Assembly (NCBI RefSeq): GCF_017114945.1 | Contig: NZ_JABXKQ010000138.1 | Coordinates: forward strand, 37,467 to 101,466 | Reading direction: 5' to 3' | Length of the DNA stretch: 64,000 bases | DNA from: Nostoc sp. JL34 | Lineage (GTDB): Bacteria > Cyanobacteriota > Cyanobacteriia > Cyanobacteriales > Nostocaceae | Notes under the pieces: generated by a model | What the model saw: the letters and a program-made list of their open reading frames with translations, nothing else | What the model was told of the DNA's origin: nothing | Databases searched by the model: none | In this document: positions 56,045 to 64,000 of the stretch, piece by piece | How positions within the stretch are numbered: position 1 is the first letter of the stretch | How the letters are laid out: each line of letters starts with the position of its first letter | Translations under genes and position numbers: made by a program

Positions 56045-57150
56045 AATATATAACCTTTATAGTTTTGCAGATCAAATTCATTTGATCGTTGTAATACTCG
56101 CATATTACAATAATCAGAATTATAAATTTCTGATGAAATATACTTAAATATAATGAATGCTATTTTATATATCTGGTCAGAGAAAAATAGGATTTTTCTC
56201 TGAAATTATTTAAACCTCTTCATGGGCCTCAAAAATGCAGGCGTTCTGGTACTGGAAATATTGGAAAGCAATAATATTTAAGACTTACACACTATACAAA
56301 CTAATCGTAATATGCATGAATGAAAATAGGTTATTTCAGGCTTTTATTAATTTTATTTGATAGTAAATAAACCATATTATAGGGGCACACATCTGTACAT
56401 TGATATCAACTTAAGAGGATACAAGCCCATATTTGCGCTTATGTAAGTGTCAATTCTCGATGGCGCTTACGCCTTTGTTTAACAAGAAAGAATAAAGAAG
56501 CCAGTCGCCAGAATTCATAATTGAATTTGTAACTCTTGCTAGACTTCCTTCGGTGTGAGCGCTCAGTCGAATGCTGAATAAACGGTGAAACACCAGCACA
56601 AACGCATCTAAAGTAGTCTTGTTCACAACTAAGTTAAAAACCAATAAAAAATTAACATTTCTTGTTTTATTTATTTTCTCAGCCGCAAAGCATCTATACC
56701 TAAACCCTCTGTCAAGATGGATGGCTTAATGCGATTAATTTCGGTTTTGTTGAGAATAGGATTTTCTTCTTGACAAGATGTGGTCGCCCTGTGTTTAATG
56801 TGAAGACAATAAGAAATAATTTGCTTTTAGACCCTGCCTGGGGAGGGTCATAGAGAAAAATATCCTAGGAAATCTACTAAACAGACTTAATTTAGAGATT
56901 TCCTGCAAATAAATTCTCCAATCTTATGGTAAGATTTATTATAATTTATACATATTTATACGGATTAAGGCAACGATCGCACCTAGGTTGAAATTGCCGA
57001 ACTCTCAGCCTAATTTGTATAACTTCCGATACATTACCGCAAATGCGCTGATATTTTAATTTCCTCTCTTCATAAATTCCGCAAAAACACCGTTACGCTA
57101 TTTGTGCTTGTGATCAAAACTTAGAGCATCCAGTTTATGAGGGCGTGTTT
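56045..57150. other. Long intergenic region without a supported gene
   Basis: About 1.1 kb, AT-rich. A frame at about 56450-56644 overlaps repeat words (CGATGGCGCTTACGCC) and has no translation signal. Promoters for the RTX gene (left) and the small gene pair (right) must lie here. I recognise no RNA gene. Confidence 0.45.
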
Positions 57151-57384
57151 ATGACCAACCCTGTAAAGACGGTTATCCAAGTCAATGTGGAGATGGCTCT
57201 AGAAGTAGCTCAAGAATTGGAGCAAGCTCCATACACTCAACTCAGTACTTATTGTTTGGAGATTTTACGGGAAATAGGATGTGCTGGTATTGAACTCCCA
57301 GTTAACTTACAAACTCGCGATCAGCAGCTAAACTTTATCACAGGCTTTGCATCTTATGCTTTTGGGGAGGTACAAAGTGTATAA
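57151..57384 (+). CDS. Small hypothetical protein (upstream of an overlapping pair)
   Basis: 77 residues from MTNPVKTVIQVNVEMALEVA; an ATG two codons upstream is also possible. Helical and acidic, ending FASYAFGEVQSV. The stop overlaps the start of the next gene by eight bases. No family recognised. Confidence 0.55.
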   Translation: MTNPVKTVIQVNVEMALEVAQELEQAPYTQLSTYCLEILREIGCAGIELPVNLQTRDQQLNFITGFASYAFGEVQSV

Positions 57385-57658
57385 AACATTAATTGATGAT
57401 ATATTTTCTGATTCAGAAGGGGCAGAAGAAACTACTTTTCCTGCCACAGATGAAGATTTATTAATCTTAACAGAAAAATTTTTAGGGTTTGAAATTCCCT
57501 CAAAGGTTTTCTTGCAAGCTATAGCTATTGCTGATTACGACGGCGCAGCTGCTTTTCGTTACGTTGATAATTATTTGACTACTCTCAAGAATAAGAATAA
57601 GCGTAAGCATCAGAAATTACTTGTGTTAGGTTGTTCGACTAGGTTTGAGAATAATTGA
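57377..57658 (+). CDS. Small hypothetical protein (downstream of an overlapping pair)
   Basis: 93 residues starting at GTG 57377, chosen because GGGGAGGT lies 7-14 bases upstream. Acidic N-terminus (TLIDDIFSDSEGAEETTF), then LLILTEKFLGFEIPSKVFLQA and a basic C-terminus (KNKNKRKHQK). The overlap with the preceding gene implies translational coupling. Unknown function. Confidence 0.55.
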   Translation: MYKTLIDDIFSDSEGAEETTFPATDEDLLILTEKFLGFEIPSKVFLQAIAIADYDGAAAFRYVDNYLTTLKNKNKRKHQKLLVLGCSTRFENN

Positions 57659-57724
57659 TGTGCTTATTCACAAACTAACTAAAAACCAATCCGATTTAGA
57701 TAAGATAATTTGCACGACCTATGT

Positions 57725-57749
57725 AGAGACGTTGCAATACAACGTCTCT
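57725..57749. repeat. AGAGACGTTG palindromic repeat
   Basis: AGAGACGTTG-CAATA-CAACGTCTCT, a perfect 10-bp hairpin. A related but shorter copy (TAGAGACG/CGTCTCTA) lies at 61972-61998. This family is frequent in Nostocales spacers. Confidence 0.75.
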
Positions 57750-57991
57750 GCACATATTTGTCCCACACCGATAATATCATGTTCGGGTAAAGACTTATCA
57801 TTTAGACCGCAGGGGTGCAGGGGGCAGGGAGCAGAGACAAAGAGCTTTTCCTGACTTTTGCACAGATGCGGTAATCATAAGTAATTAACCGGACTTGATA
57901 TCAGATAGAAAAATTAGAATTTATCTAGAGTTAGTGGTGGAATCTTTGTTAGACCAAGGATTTTTATGTATGTGCTAATGACGAATTAGTA

Positions 57992-59209
57992 TTACTCTCT
58001 CCCAAGACAAACTTGTTCATAGCTTTTACCAGCAATATCCCAAGTGAATTCTGTTTCTACCAATTGTCTGCCATTATGAGACAATTCTGAACGCAGATGT
58101 GGCCGATCAAATAGTTGACTAATAGCGGTGACGTACTCTGCTGATTTATTGGCTCGTAATGCCCGTGATGGTTGACTAGCAACATCTACAGCTAATCCTT
58201 CTAAGCCGCGATCGCTAGCTACTACAGGTACACCAGCTGCCATTGCCTCTAAAGTTTTATTTTTAATGCCAAACCCAGTCCGCATGGGTACAACGCAGAT
58301 GGTGGCTTGATGTAAATATTCTACCATTGAAGGCACACGCCCAATCACATTAACTCCTGGTTTTTGGTCGAGTGCTAAAACTTCTGGTACTGGATGAGAA
58401 CCGACAATATCAAAAGTTGTATCGGGATATAATTTTTGGATTTCTGGTAAAACTTCGTTGCTGAAAAAGCAGACAGCATCAATGTTTGCTAAATTATCCA
58501 TTGCACCGATAAAAATTAAGCGTTGCCCCCCTGGATCGGTGATCCGGTTGGGGAAAGAAACTAAATCTACGCCATTGGGAATAACTGTAATTTCACTATT
58601 GGGATTAAATTCTTGTAGTTGAATTTTATCTTCTTCTGTTGTCGCGACAATTGCCGAAAATTTTGCACAATAGTTTTGCTCATAACGACGCAAAAGTGGT
58701 AAGTTAATTTTATCTCTGAGTGAATTTTCCGAAATGCCAGTTGCTAGTTGGTTACGACAAGTAGCGTAAACAGAACTATGAACATTAACTATAGTTTTTA
58801 GCTGTTTCTGAAAATGTGGCGGCACATAAATTTCATTGACACTATGTTCGCAAGTAATCACATCACATTTCTCCGCTTCCACCCAGTTATCAATCCATGT
58901 TTGCATTTCAACTGAGTAGCGATTAAGTACACTTGGCGGTGTCCCTTGTTGCAAAAATCTCCCAAATCGCTGTATTTTCTTCAATATTCCGGTGGTTCCA
59001 GAATCTGGCGGGCGTTCAAAAATTGCTAGATGATCCACACAATCGCGTAATCCTGCTACTTCTGCATCTGTAACATCGCCATCGCGTTGAGTCGCGAGGG
59101 TAACAGTATGGCGTTGACTCAGATATTTAAGTAAATTAAATGTCCTGACTTGGGTTCCCCCGCGCGTTGGTGGGTAGGGAAAGGTGGAAGATAGCATTAA
59201 AATGTTCAT
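57992..59209 (-). CDS. Glycosyltransferase family 4-type enzyme
   Basis: 405 residues, GT-B fold. N-terminal: FPYPPTRGGTQVRTFNLLKY and TVTLATQRDG. C-terminal: VIPNGVDLVSFP, LIFIGAMDNLANIDAVCFF, FDIVGSHPVPEV, VNVIGRVPSMVEYLHQA and the donor-binding FGIKNKTLEAMAAGVPVVAS. Likely transfers a nucleotide sugar in exopolysaccharide or lipid glycan synthesis; donor and acceptor are unknown. Confidence 0.92.
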   Translation of the reverse strand: MNILMLSSTFPYPPTRGGTQVRTFNLLKYLSQRHTVTLATQRDGDVTDAEVAGLRDCVDHLAIFERPPDSGTTGILKKIQRFGRFLQQGTPPSVLNRYSVEMQTWIDNWVEAEKCDVITCEHSVNEIYVPPHFQKQLKTIVNVHSSVYATCRNQLATGISENSLRDKINLPLLRRYEQNYCAKFSAIVATTEEDKIQLQEFNPNSEITVIPNGVDLVSFPNRITDPGGQRLIFIGAMDNLANIDAVCFFSNEVLPEIQKLYPDTTFDIVGSHPVPEVLALDQKPGVNVIGRVPSMVEYLHQATICVVPMRTGFGIKNKTLEAMAAGVPVVASDRGLEGLAVDVASQPSRALRANKSAEYVTAISQLFDRPHLRSELSHNGRQLVETEFTWDIAGKSYEQVCLGRE

Positions 59210-59370
59210 AAAAGTGATAAATCAAATGTGATACATACACCATGACCTCATTGGAGGCTGTATGTCATCATTTGATTTATCAAAAAGAATTCAGGAGTCA
59301 TATCAAGTCCGGTTGAATACTTATCATTAGGGCTGACACCAGGACGTGGGGACACAGAAATAACCACAAA

Positions 59371-60003
59371 TCACAGCATAATCAAACCGAGTCGCACGCC
59401 TACAGCAACAGCCTCGGTACGACTGGAGACACTAAGCTTTTGAAAAATGGATGAGAGATGAAATTTGACGGTATGCTCAGAAATATGCAAATGTTTAGCG
59501 ATCGCTTTATTTCCCAACCCTGACCCAAGCATTCCTAAAACCTCTATCTCCCTTGGTGTCAAGGTTTATACAGGATTTGTTACCACTTTTTCGCGAATAG
59601 ACAGTAATTCTACAGCATCCGGGTGGAATACTACTAAACCAAAAGCGATCGCCTCCACAGCCGCAACAATTTCTGACTCTGTACTAGTACTGGGCAATAT
59701 CCCCCGGATACCAGAACGTAACCCCGTCTCTAAGTCGATGCTGTCAAGTTCTTCAACAATGACGATCATTCCTAATGGGTATTGCTGTTCTTGAATCAGC
59801 AGCAATTTTTCCCACACCGATTGTTGAAGATTACTACTCAAATCTACCAGCACCACATCTGGTTGTAATTGCCCAACTTCCCTCGCCAATACATCCAAAT
59901 CGGATGCACTCCCCACAACTGTCAGCCGAGGATTGGTAGTTACCACAGCTGATAACCCCGCCCGCACTACAGGGGAAGTAGCAACTACCATCACTCGGAT
60001 CAT
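59371..60003 (-). pseudogene. NarL-family response regulator interrupted by an in-frame TAA
   Basis: The receiver part runs from ATG 60003 (MIRVMVVATSPVVRAGLSAV; likely acceptor Asp in PDVVLVDLSS) to VVTNPV. A TAA at 59563-59565 then interrupts, and the same frame continues LTPREIEVLGMLGSGLGNKA with IAKHLHISEHTVKFHLSSIF, a complete LuxR-type HTH. Only one codon separates the two domains from an intact regulator of about 210 residues. The HTH part could be re-initiated at the TTG directly after the stop. The regulator start overlaps the protease stop by four bases (ATGA), so it is the distal gene of a protease-regulator operon. Confidence 0.8.
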
Positions 60004-60836
60004 GTCGCCTCCACAGCAGTTTTCCCAGACTGCACGGCAACATAAATCACTAATTGCTGTCTACCGCGTAGGAGTTGTAGCGGCACAGATCCTTTACTGT
60101 CATGAAGATATTTGGTTAAGTCATTCATGCTAGTAAATAATCGCCCCGAAACTCCAATTAAAACATCGCCGATTTGCACACCAGCAGTTTCCGCTGCACT
60201 ACCAGGTAAAATCGACAACACTAATAAACCCAAGCTACGCCTACCTAAAAGCACAGGTTGCAGTGTAACTCCCAGCTGCGGACGACTATTACCCTCTAAA
60301 AAACGCTCAACGGTGTTGCTGGGAACTGCTACAGCCAAACCATTAACAATCATGGTGTTAATTCCCACAACTCGACCGAGACAGTCGGCAAGTGGCCCCC
60401 CAGAATTACCAGGATACAACTGCAAATCGGCTATAACTGCTTGTGGATTATTTGCATAGATAATTCCAGTTGTCACAGCACCACTTTCAGCAAAGGGATT
60501 ACCCACCGCCAAGACTAATTCACCCACTCGTAGCGCCTCTGAATTACCAATGGTTGCAGCAGTTAAATCAGTGGCGACAATTTTCAGGGCTGCTAAATCC
60601 TGCTGTGGATCGAATTGTGTACGCACCGCATCAAATACCCTGCCATCTGCCAATTCCACAGTTGCGCGGTTGCTGGTTGCCACATGGGCATTAGTGATAA
60701 TTAGTCCGTCAGATTGCCAAATTACACCAGAACCGACTCCCAAAGAGCCACTTTTCACTTTGACAGTGCGATCGCCTAGTTTAGCAGCTACCTCTGTCAA
60801 TTCAGCAGCGATGTTAGTTAATGTTGTGTTTGCCAT
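60000..60836 (-). CDS. S1C trypsin-like serine protease with PDZ (HtrA-like), no signal peptide
   Basis: 278 residues. Catalytic triad: His in LIITNAHVATS (about 51), Asp in FDPQQDLAALKI (about 79), Ser in LYPGNSGGPLADC (about 145). A PDZ domain follows (RPQLGVTLQPV; ETAGVQIGDVLIGVSGRLF). It is shorter than DegP/HhoA and has no signal sequence, so it is cytosolic or exported by an unknown route. It lies 57 bases after a non-catalytic paralogue and overlaps a response regulator gene; together they look like a protease pair with a regulator. Confidence 0.9.
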   Translation of the reverse strand: MANTTLTNIAAELTEVAAKLGDRTVKVKSGSLGVGSGVIWQSDGLIITNAHVATSNRATVELADGRVFDAVRTQFDPQQDLAALKIVATDLTAATIGNSEALRVGELVLAVGNPFAESGAVTTGIIYANNPQAVIADLQLYPGNSGGPLADCLGRVVGINTMIVNGLAVAVPSNTVERFLEGNSRPQLGVTLQPVLLGRRSLGLLVLSILPGSAAETAGVQIGDVLIGVSGRLFTSMNDLTKYLHDSKGSVPLQLLRGRQQLVIYVAVQSGKTAVEAT

Positions 60837-60893
60837 CTATTTCAAAATTAGGAATTACGTAGCTTGCTTCTCGCCGGAGGCGAGTATTACGAA

Positions 60894-61796
60894 TTACAAA
60901 GGTCGTTCACCAACTGCGATCGCTAACTCAATTAACACTCCACCCCGAACAACTTGCACATTGACAGTTTTACCAATGCGATCGCTACTATTGAGCAGCG
61001 CCAATACATCACCTGTATCACCCACAGTTACGCCATCGAACGTTACCAAAACATCGCCAAGCAGTACACCTGCATTCTCAGCAGGCCCCGCAGCCTCAAC
61101 GTTGACAACAATTACCCCAGTTGCAGAAGTTAAATTGAGAGCAGTTTTCAGATTCTTTGGTAAACGTACAGGTTGCATTCCCACACCCAAGTAGCCCTTA
61201 GAAATACGTCCTTTTGCTACTAATTGGTCAACCACGCGATCGACTGTCGCAGTGGGGATAGTCAGAGCAGTACCACGCCGCCCCGATGTATTCATCCCTA
61301 CCACAAAACCAGCAGCATCTACAAGCGGCCCACCTCCAAAGCCAGAGTATAGAGTGATGTCTGGGCGAATGAATTGGTCAATATTCCCGCCATTCATACT
61401 CCGCCAAGCACCGCTAACTATGCTGACTGCACCCATCGCTGCTCTTAAGTCACCTTCGCTACCTCTTGCCAGTCCTAGTACCAAATGACCGACTTTAAGC
61501 GCTTTGGCATCGCCAACTTTTGCCACAGGTATTTCTACATTTTCTAGTTTAAAAACAGCTATGTCGGTGCTAGAGTCATGACCGACGAGTGTTACTGGTG
61601 CAGTGTTACCATTCGGTAGAGTGATGGTGATATCGTCATAGCGCTGGAGGCACTCATCAGAACTAACAATGATGCCATTACGCCAGTGAATGCCGCTTGG
61701 GGAAACACGTGTACCCCCATTCACAGCAACTACAGCACTTCCAGCTTGTTCTACGGTATCAGCTAAACTGTTGGACAAAGCCAGTAATGAAGACAT
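60894..61796 (-). CDS. Catalytically inactive HtrA-like (S1C pseudoprotease) with PDZ
   Basis: 300 residues of the same fold as the downstream gene (GIIVSSDECLQ, DSSTDIAVFKLENV, a PDZ from KGYLGVGMQPVRLP). The triad is broken: TNAHVV is replaced by SSDECLQ (no His) and GNSGGPL by GFGGGPL (Ser to Gly). Only the Asp region persists. Such pseudoproteases can act as regulators or chaperone-like partners of an active paralogue; here that partner is encoded next to it. No signal peptide. Confidence 0.88.
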   Translation of the reverse strand: MSSLLALSNSLADTVEQAGSAVVAVNGGTRVSPSGIHWRNGIIVSSDECLQRYDDITITLPNGNTAPVTLVGHDSSTDIAVFKLENVEIPVAKVGDAKALKVGHLVLGLARGSEGDLRAAMGAVSIVSGAWRSMNGGNIDQFIRPDITLYSGFGGGPLVDAAGFVVGMNTSGRRGTALTIPTATVDRVVDQLVAKGRISKGYLGVGMQPVRLPKNLKTALNLTSATGVIVVNVEAAGPAENAGVLLGDVLVTFDGVTVGDTGDVLALLNSSDRIGKTVNVQVVRGGVLIELAIAVGERPL

Positions 61797-61971
61797 AAGA
61801 TTTTTCCGCGAACGTTTTTAGATATTCATATCGTGTCGTTTTATCAACACAGATGGCATCGGAAAAATGGGGAGAATTTATCCTAGAAAAATGGCTAGGA
61901 TTTATATAAGTTTTTTGGCGTTCCTGAATAAACATCTCCAGAAATTAAATATGCGTTATCCAGAACCCTTG

Positions 61972-61998
61972 TAGAGACGCAGCAGTGCTACGTCTCTA
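61972..61998. repeat. TAGAGACG palindromic repeat
   Basis: TAGAGACG and CGTCTCTA separated by 11 bases; same family as 57725-57749. Confidence 0.65.
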
Positions 61999-62123
61999 GA
62001 TTCTTTTTCAGATTTGAAGCGATGTATATGACTATCCTTGGTGAAAGGGAAAATTCCAGTCCTTTTAACCCAGAATTTAAGTTTTGGACGGGATATCGGT
62101 CAGCACGACACTTTGACTCTTAG

Positions 62124-62287
62124 AGGATGTTTAAAAAGTCTTAAAGTATACTAAAAACCCCTCTCCAAACCTCTCTCCGTTTCGGGGAGAGGCTTTAAAT
62201 CTTACTCCCCAACGCTAGTAGGGAAGGGGTTGGGGGTTAGGTTTTTGAGGCTTTTATGTTACCAAAAATACTTTTCAAACATCCTCT
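62124..62287. repeat. MITE-like element upstream of hemD
   Basis: GAGGATGTTTAAAAAGT (62124-62140) is the near-perfect inverse of ACTTTTCAAACATCCTC (62271-62287), giving a 164-bp element flanked by TTA. It contains a 10-bp hairpin (CCTCTCTCCG/CGGGGAGAGG). Frames starting inside it, such as an upstream ATG for hemD at 62256, are therefore unlikely to be real. Confidence 0.7.
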
Positions 62288-62384
62288 TACAAAAATCTGG
62301 GTGATCACAAGCGGAGCAAAATATTACGCACACCGAGTGTATTGCGTTCTAAGGTGGAATAGCAATGAAATGGGAGACAAACCA

Positions 62385-63260
62385 ATGCACACCCAATCAA
62401 GAGAAATCAACCTGCTGACTCCATCTAGTAACTTACCTCTATATGGCAAGAGAATTTTAGTAACAGCACCGAGAAATTATGCTTATAGGTTATCCGAACA
62501 AATCATCAAAAAAGGTGGTTTACCTGTTTTCATGCCTACTATCGAAACCTGCTATTTATCAAACTACACTAAGTTAGATGCCGCTTTAGCCCATATAAAC
62601 GAATTTGATTGGATTCTCTTCACAAGTCGAAACGGAATCGCGGCATTTTTTCACCGCATAAATGATTTGAATATTCCTATATCTGTAGTGCAAAAATGTC
62701 ACTTATGTGCTTTGGGAAAAGATGCAGAAAGCTTATTATCTTTTTCTGGCAAGGTGGATTTAATCCCAACAGAATCTAGCCCAGCCGGAATTGTCGCTGA
62801 ATTAGGGAAACTGCCGCAAATTCGCGAGAAAAAAGTGCTGATCCCGGCTCCAGAAGTTGTTGGTTTACCTGAGCCTGATATTGTACCCAATTTAATTACA
62901 GATTTGCAGAAATTGGGCATAGAAGTAACTTGTGTACCCGCATATATTACGCAGGGTTTAGACAAAAGTATCTACAGTATGGAATTAAACCTGATGCGTC
63001 AAGCAATGATCAATGTAATTGCCTTTAGTAGCACCGCAGAAGTAGAAAGCTTTTTGACAATGGTCAACTCGCAAAGCGATTATGAACATTGTGTTGTTGC
63101 ATGTTTCGGCCCTTATACAACTGCTAATGCCCGAAAGTTGGGTATGAATGTTTCTATAGTGTCTAGGGATTATAGTTCCTTTGAAGGATTTGCAGAAGCG
63201 ATCGCAGGATTTTTTACTCTTACTTCCAGTTCACATTCAGCGCTTCAGGATATAGAGTGA
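62385..63260 (+). CDS. hemD: Uroporphyrinogen-III synthase family protein
   Basis: 291 residues from ATG 62385, chosen because GGGAGA precedes it by seven bases and upstream frames lie in a MITE; MGDKP at 62370 is an alternative. Two HemD-like lobes: GKRILVTAPRNYAYRLSEQI, PTIETCYLSNY, FDWILFTSRNGIAAFF; second lobe VLIPAPEVVGLPEP, TCVPAYITQ, INVIAFSSTAEVESFL and VVACFGPYTTANARKLG. It cyclises hydroxymethylbilane to uroporphyrinogen III in tetrapyrrole synthesis. It is somewhat diverged, so it may be a second paralogue. Confidence 0.82.
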   Translation: MHTQSREINLLTPSSNLPLYGKRILVTAPRNYAYRLSEQIIKKGGLPVFMPTIETCYLSNYTKLDAALAHINEFDWILFTSRNGIAAFFHRINDLNIPISVVQKCHLCALGKDAESLLSFSGKVDLIPTESSPAGIVAELGKLPQIREKKVLIPAPEVVGLPEPDIVPNLITDLQKLGIEVTCVPAYITQGLDKSIYSMELNLMRQAMINVIAFSSTAEVESFLTMVNSQSDYEHCVVACFGPYTTANARKLGMNVSIVSRDYSSFEGFAEAIAGFFTLTSSSHSALQDIE

Positions 63261-63343
63261 TCAACTAAATTTCACTCTAGACTAGCTGCACATAAACCCG
63301 TAGTATCGAAAATGGAGTTTATATTGAGTTAGGAATTTTTTAC

Positions 63344-63643
63344 ATGGCAACTTACAATGTAACATTACGTACTCCAGATGGCGAAAAAGTAATTGAAGTC
63401 CCTGATGATGAGTACATCCTAGAGATCGCTAACGAAGAGTATCATCTGGACTTGCCCTATTCCTGTAACGCTGGTTCTTGCTCTACCTGCACCGGGAAGC
63501 TGATTTCAGGTACAGTTAACCAAGATGATCAGAACTTCTTAGACAACGATCAAATTGACGAGGGATGGGTTCTTACCTGCGTTGCCTATGCCACTTCTGA
63601 TTGCGTTATCGAAACCAATCAAGAAGAAGCGCTTAACGCTTAA
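63344..63643 (+). CDS. Plant-type [2Fe-2S] ferredoxin
   Basis: 99 residues. Cluster ligands are seen in YSCNAGSCSTCTGKL (Cys about 42, 47, 50) and TCVAYATSDC (Cys about 80). C-terminal NQEEALNA is as in plant-type ferredoxins, and NFLDNDQIDEGWVLTCVAYA is near the canonical sequence. It carries electrons from photosystem I to acceptors such as FNR. The motif YSCNAGSC rather than YSCRAGAC marks it as a paralogue of the main PetF. Confidence 0.93.
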   Translation: MATYNVTLRTPDGEKVIEVPDDEYILEIANEEYHLDLPYSCNAGSCSTCTGKLISGTVNQDDQNFLDNDQIDEGWVLTCVAYATSDCVIETNQEEALNA

Positions 63644-63911
63644 CTAAGAAATGTGGATTTAATAAAGAGCAAGTTTTGTAGGGGAGGCAGGATGAACAAC
63701 GGTTACCCTGCGGGTTCTTTCGCCCTCGGTGCAGCCTCTCATAGAGAAGCAGACGCACTAAAAGGCATCATAACTGCTGTTGTGTTAGGATGAATTTCCT
63801 TAAGACATCTCAAATCTAAGGTAGTGCCGTATTCTCGGCGGTAACATACCTTACTAGATTTAAAATTTTGCACTTTCCTAGAAAATCTGTATAGGCTAAG
63901 TAATTCACACT

Positions 63912-63945
63912 AAAAAGTGCTCCCCAAAAGGGGGCGCTTTTTATT
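63912..63945 (+). terminator. Rho-independent-type terminator
   Basis: AAAAAGTGCTCCCC-AAAA-GGGGGCGCTTTTT followed by ATTT: about 13 pairs with a G-T, with a T-run. It lies 270 bases after ferredoxin, so it may terminate that transcript or another one from the right. Confidence 0.7.
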
Positions 63946-64000
63946 TAACGTGAGTTCGACGGTTAGAAAACGGCAGGAGGTAGTGCAGGTAAATCTTTTG

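Noticed and set aside
56450..56644. 64-residue minus-strand reading frame
   Set aside because: Partly made of repeat words and lacking a ribosome-binding site.

Overview
The window comes from a filamentous, Nostoc-like cyanobacterium. The palindrome GCGATCGC recurs throughout. The gene set is cyanobacterial: REC-GGDEF-EAL and hybrid kinases, a PEP-CTERM protein, RTX and delta-60 giant proteins, a plant-type [2Fe-2S] ferredoxin, an 8-HDF-type photolyase, and a YvcK protein with an N-terminal membrane extension. Many short MITE-like and simple-sequence repeats fit Nostocales.

Layout. 1-11 kb: HugZ-like protein, alpha/beta hydrolase, a fused FAD oxidoreductase/ETHE1-like metallo-beta-lactamase protein, a secreted zinc metalloprotease, an envelope-type small protein, an HTH-AAA protein and a small unknown. 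11.3-18.75 kb: an unusual minus-strand locus (see below). 18.9-26 kb: a giant calcium-binding RTX protein with delta-60 repeats. 26.9-35.5 kb: housekeeping genes (ruvC, yvcK, tsaE, pyrC, lepB), a patatin and a MOSC protein. 36-45.3 kb: a signalling cluster with three forward phosphorelay/c-di-GMP proteins and a convergent kinase-regulator pair. 45.5-57.7 kb: photolyase, a PD-(D/E)XK-type protein, membrane proteins, an MFS transporter, a PEP-CTERM protein, a second RTX protein and two small overlapping genes. 58-63.6 kb: glycosyltransferase, a stop-interrupted response regulator joined to an HtrA-like protease, a catalytically dead HtrA paralogue, a HemD-like protein and ferredoxin.

The most remarkable region is 13.3-18.75 kb. 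Here the minus strand encodes a Ro60/Rsr-like TROVE-vWA protein together with six copies of a Y-RNA-like scaffold. The scaffold has a GYGC...GYRC closing stem, an asymmetric internal loop with AACTT on the 3' strand, and a second stem (AAGC/GCTT) followed by TACATA. Each copy carries a different insert, and the inserts look like parts of the translation machinery. They are: a 23S sarcin-ricin loop plus GTPase-associated-centre mimic; a circularly permuted 23S H68-H71 mimic; a tRNA-like domain with anticodon GAA; a tRNA-like domain with anticodon CUA, itself nested inside another tRNA-like RNA; a circularly permuted class-II-like tRNA; and an isolated anticodon arm with GCA. At the promoter-proximal end lies an 84-nt RNA resembling the tRNA-like domain of tmRNA without its messenger part. 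One good sigma-70 promoter (18713-18741) faces the whole array.

Interleaved protein genes encode a Schlafen/AlbA_2-type protein, a conserved 241-aa unknown, a 66-aa unknown that might be a beta-grasp protein, a broken SEC-C protein and, further along, a ThiF/E1-like adenylyltransferase with a 277-aa partner. My working hypothesis is an RNP-based decoy, sensor or quality-control system built on mimicry of ribosomal A-site and factor-binding RNA and of tRNA. The tRNA-like Y RNAs (YrlA) of other bacteria are known; rRNA and tmRNA mimicry on this scaffold is, to my knowledge, undescribed. All comparisons to 23S rRNA and tmRNA were made from memory of those sequences, without a database search.
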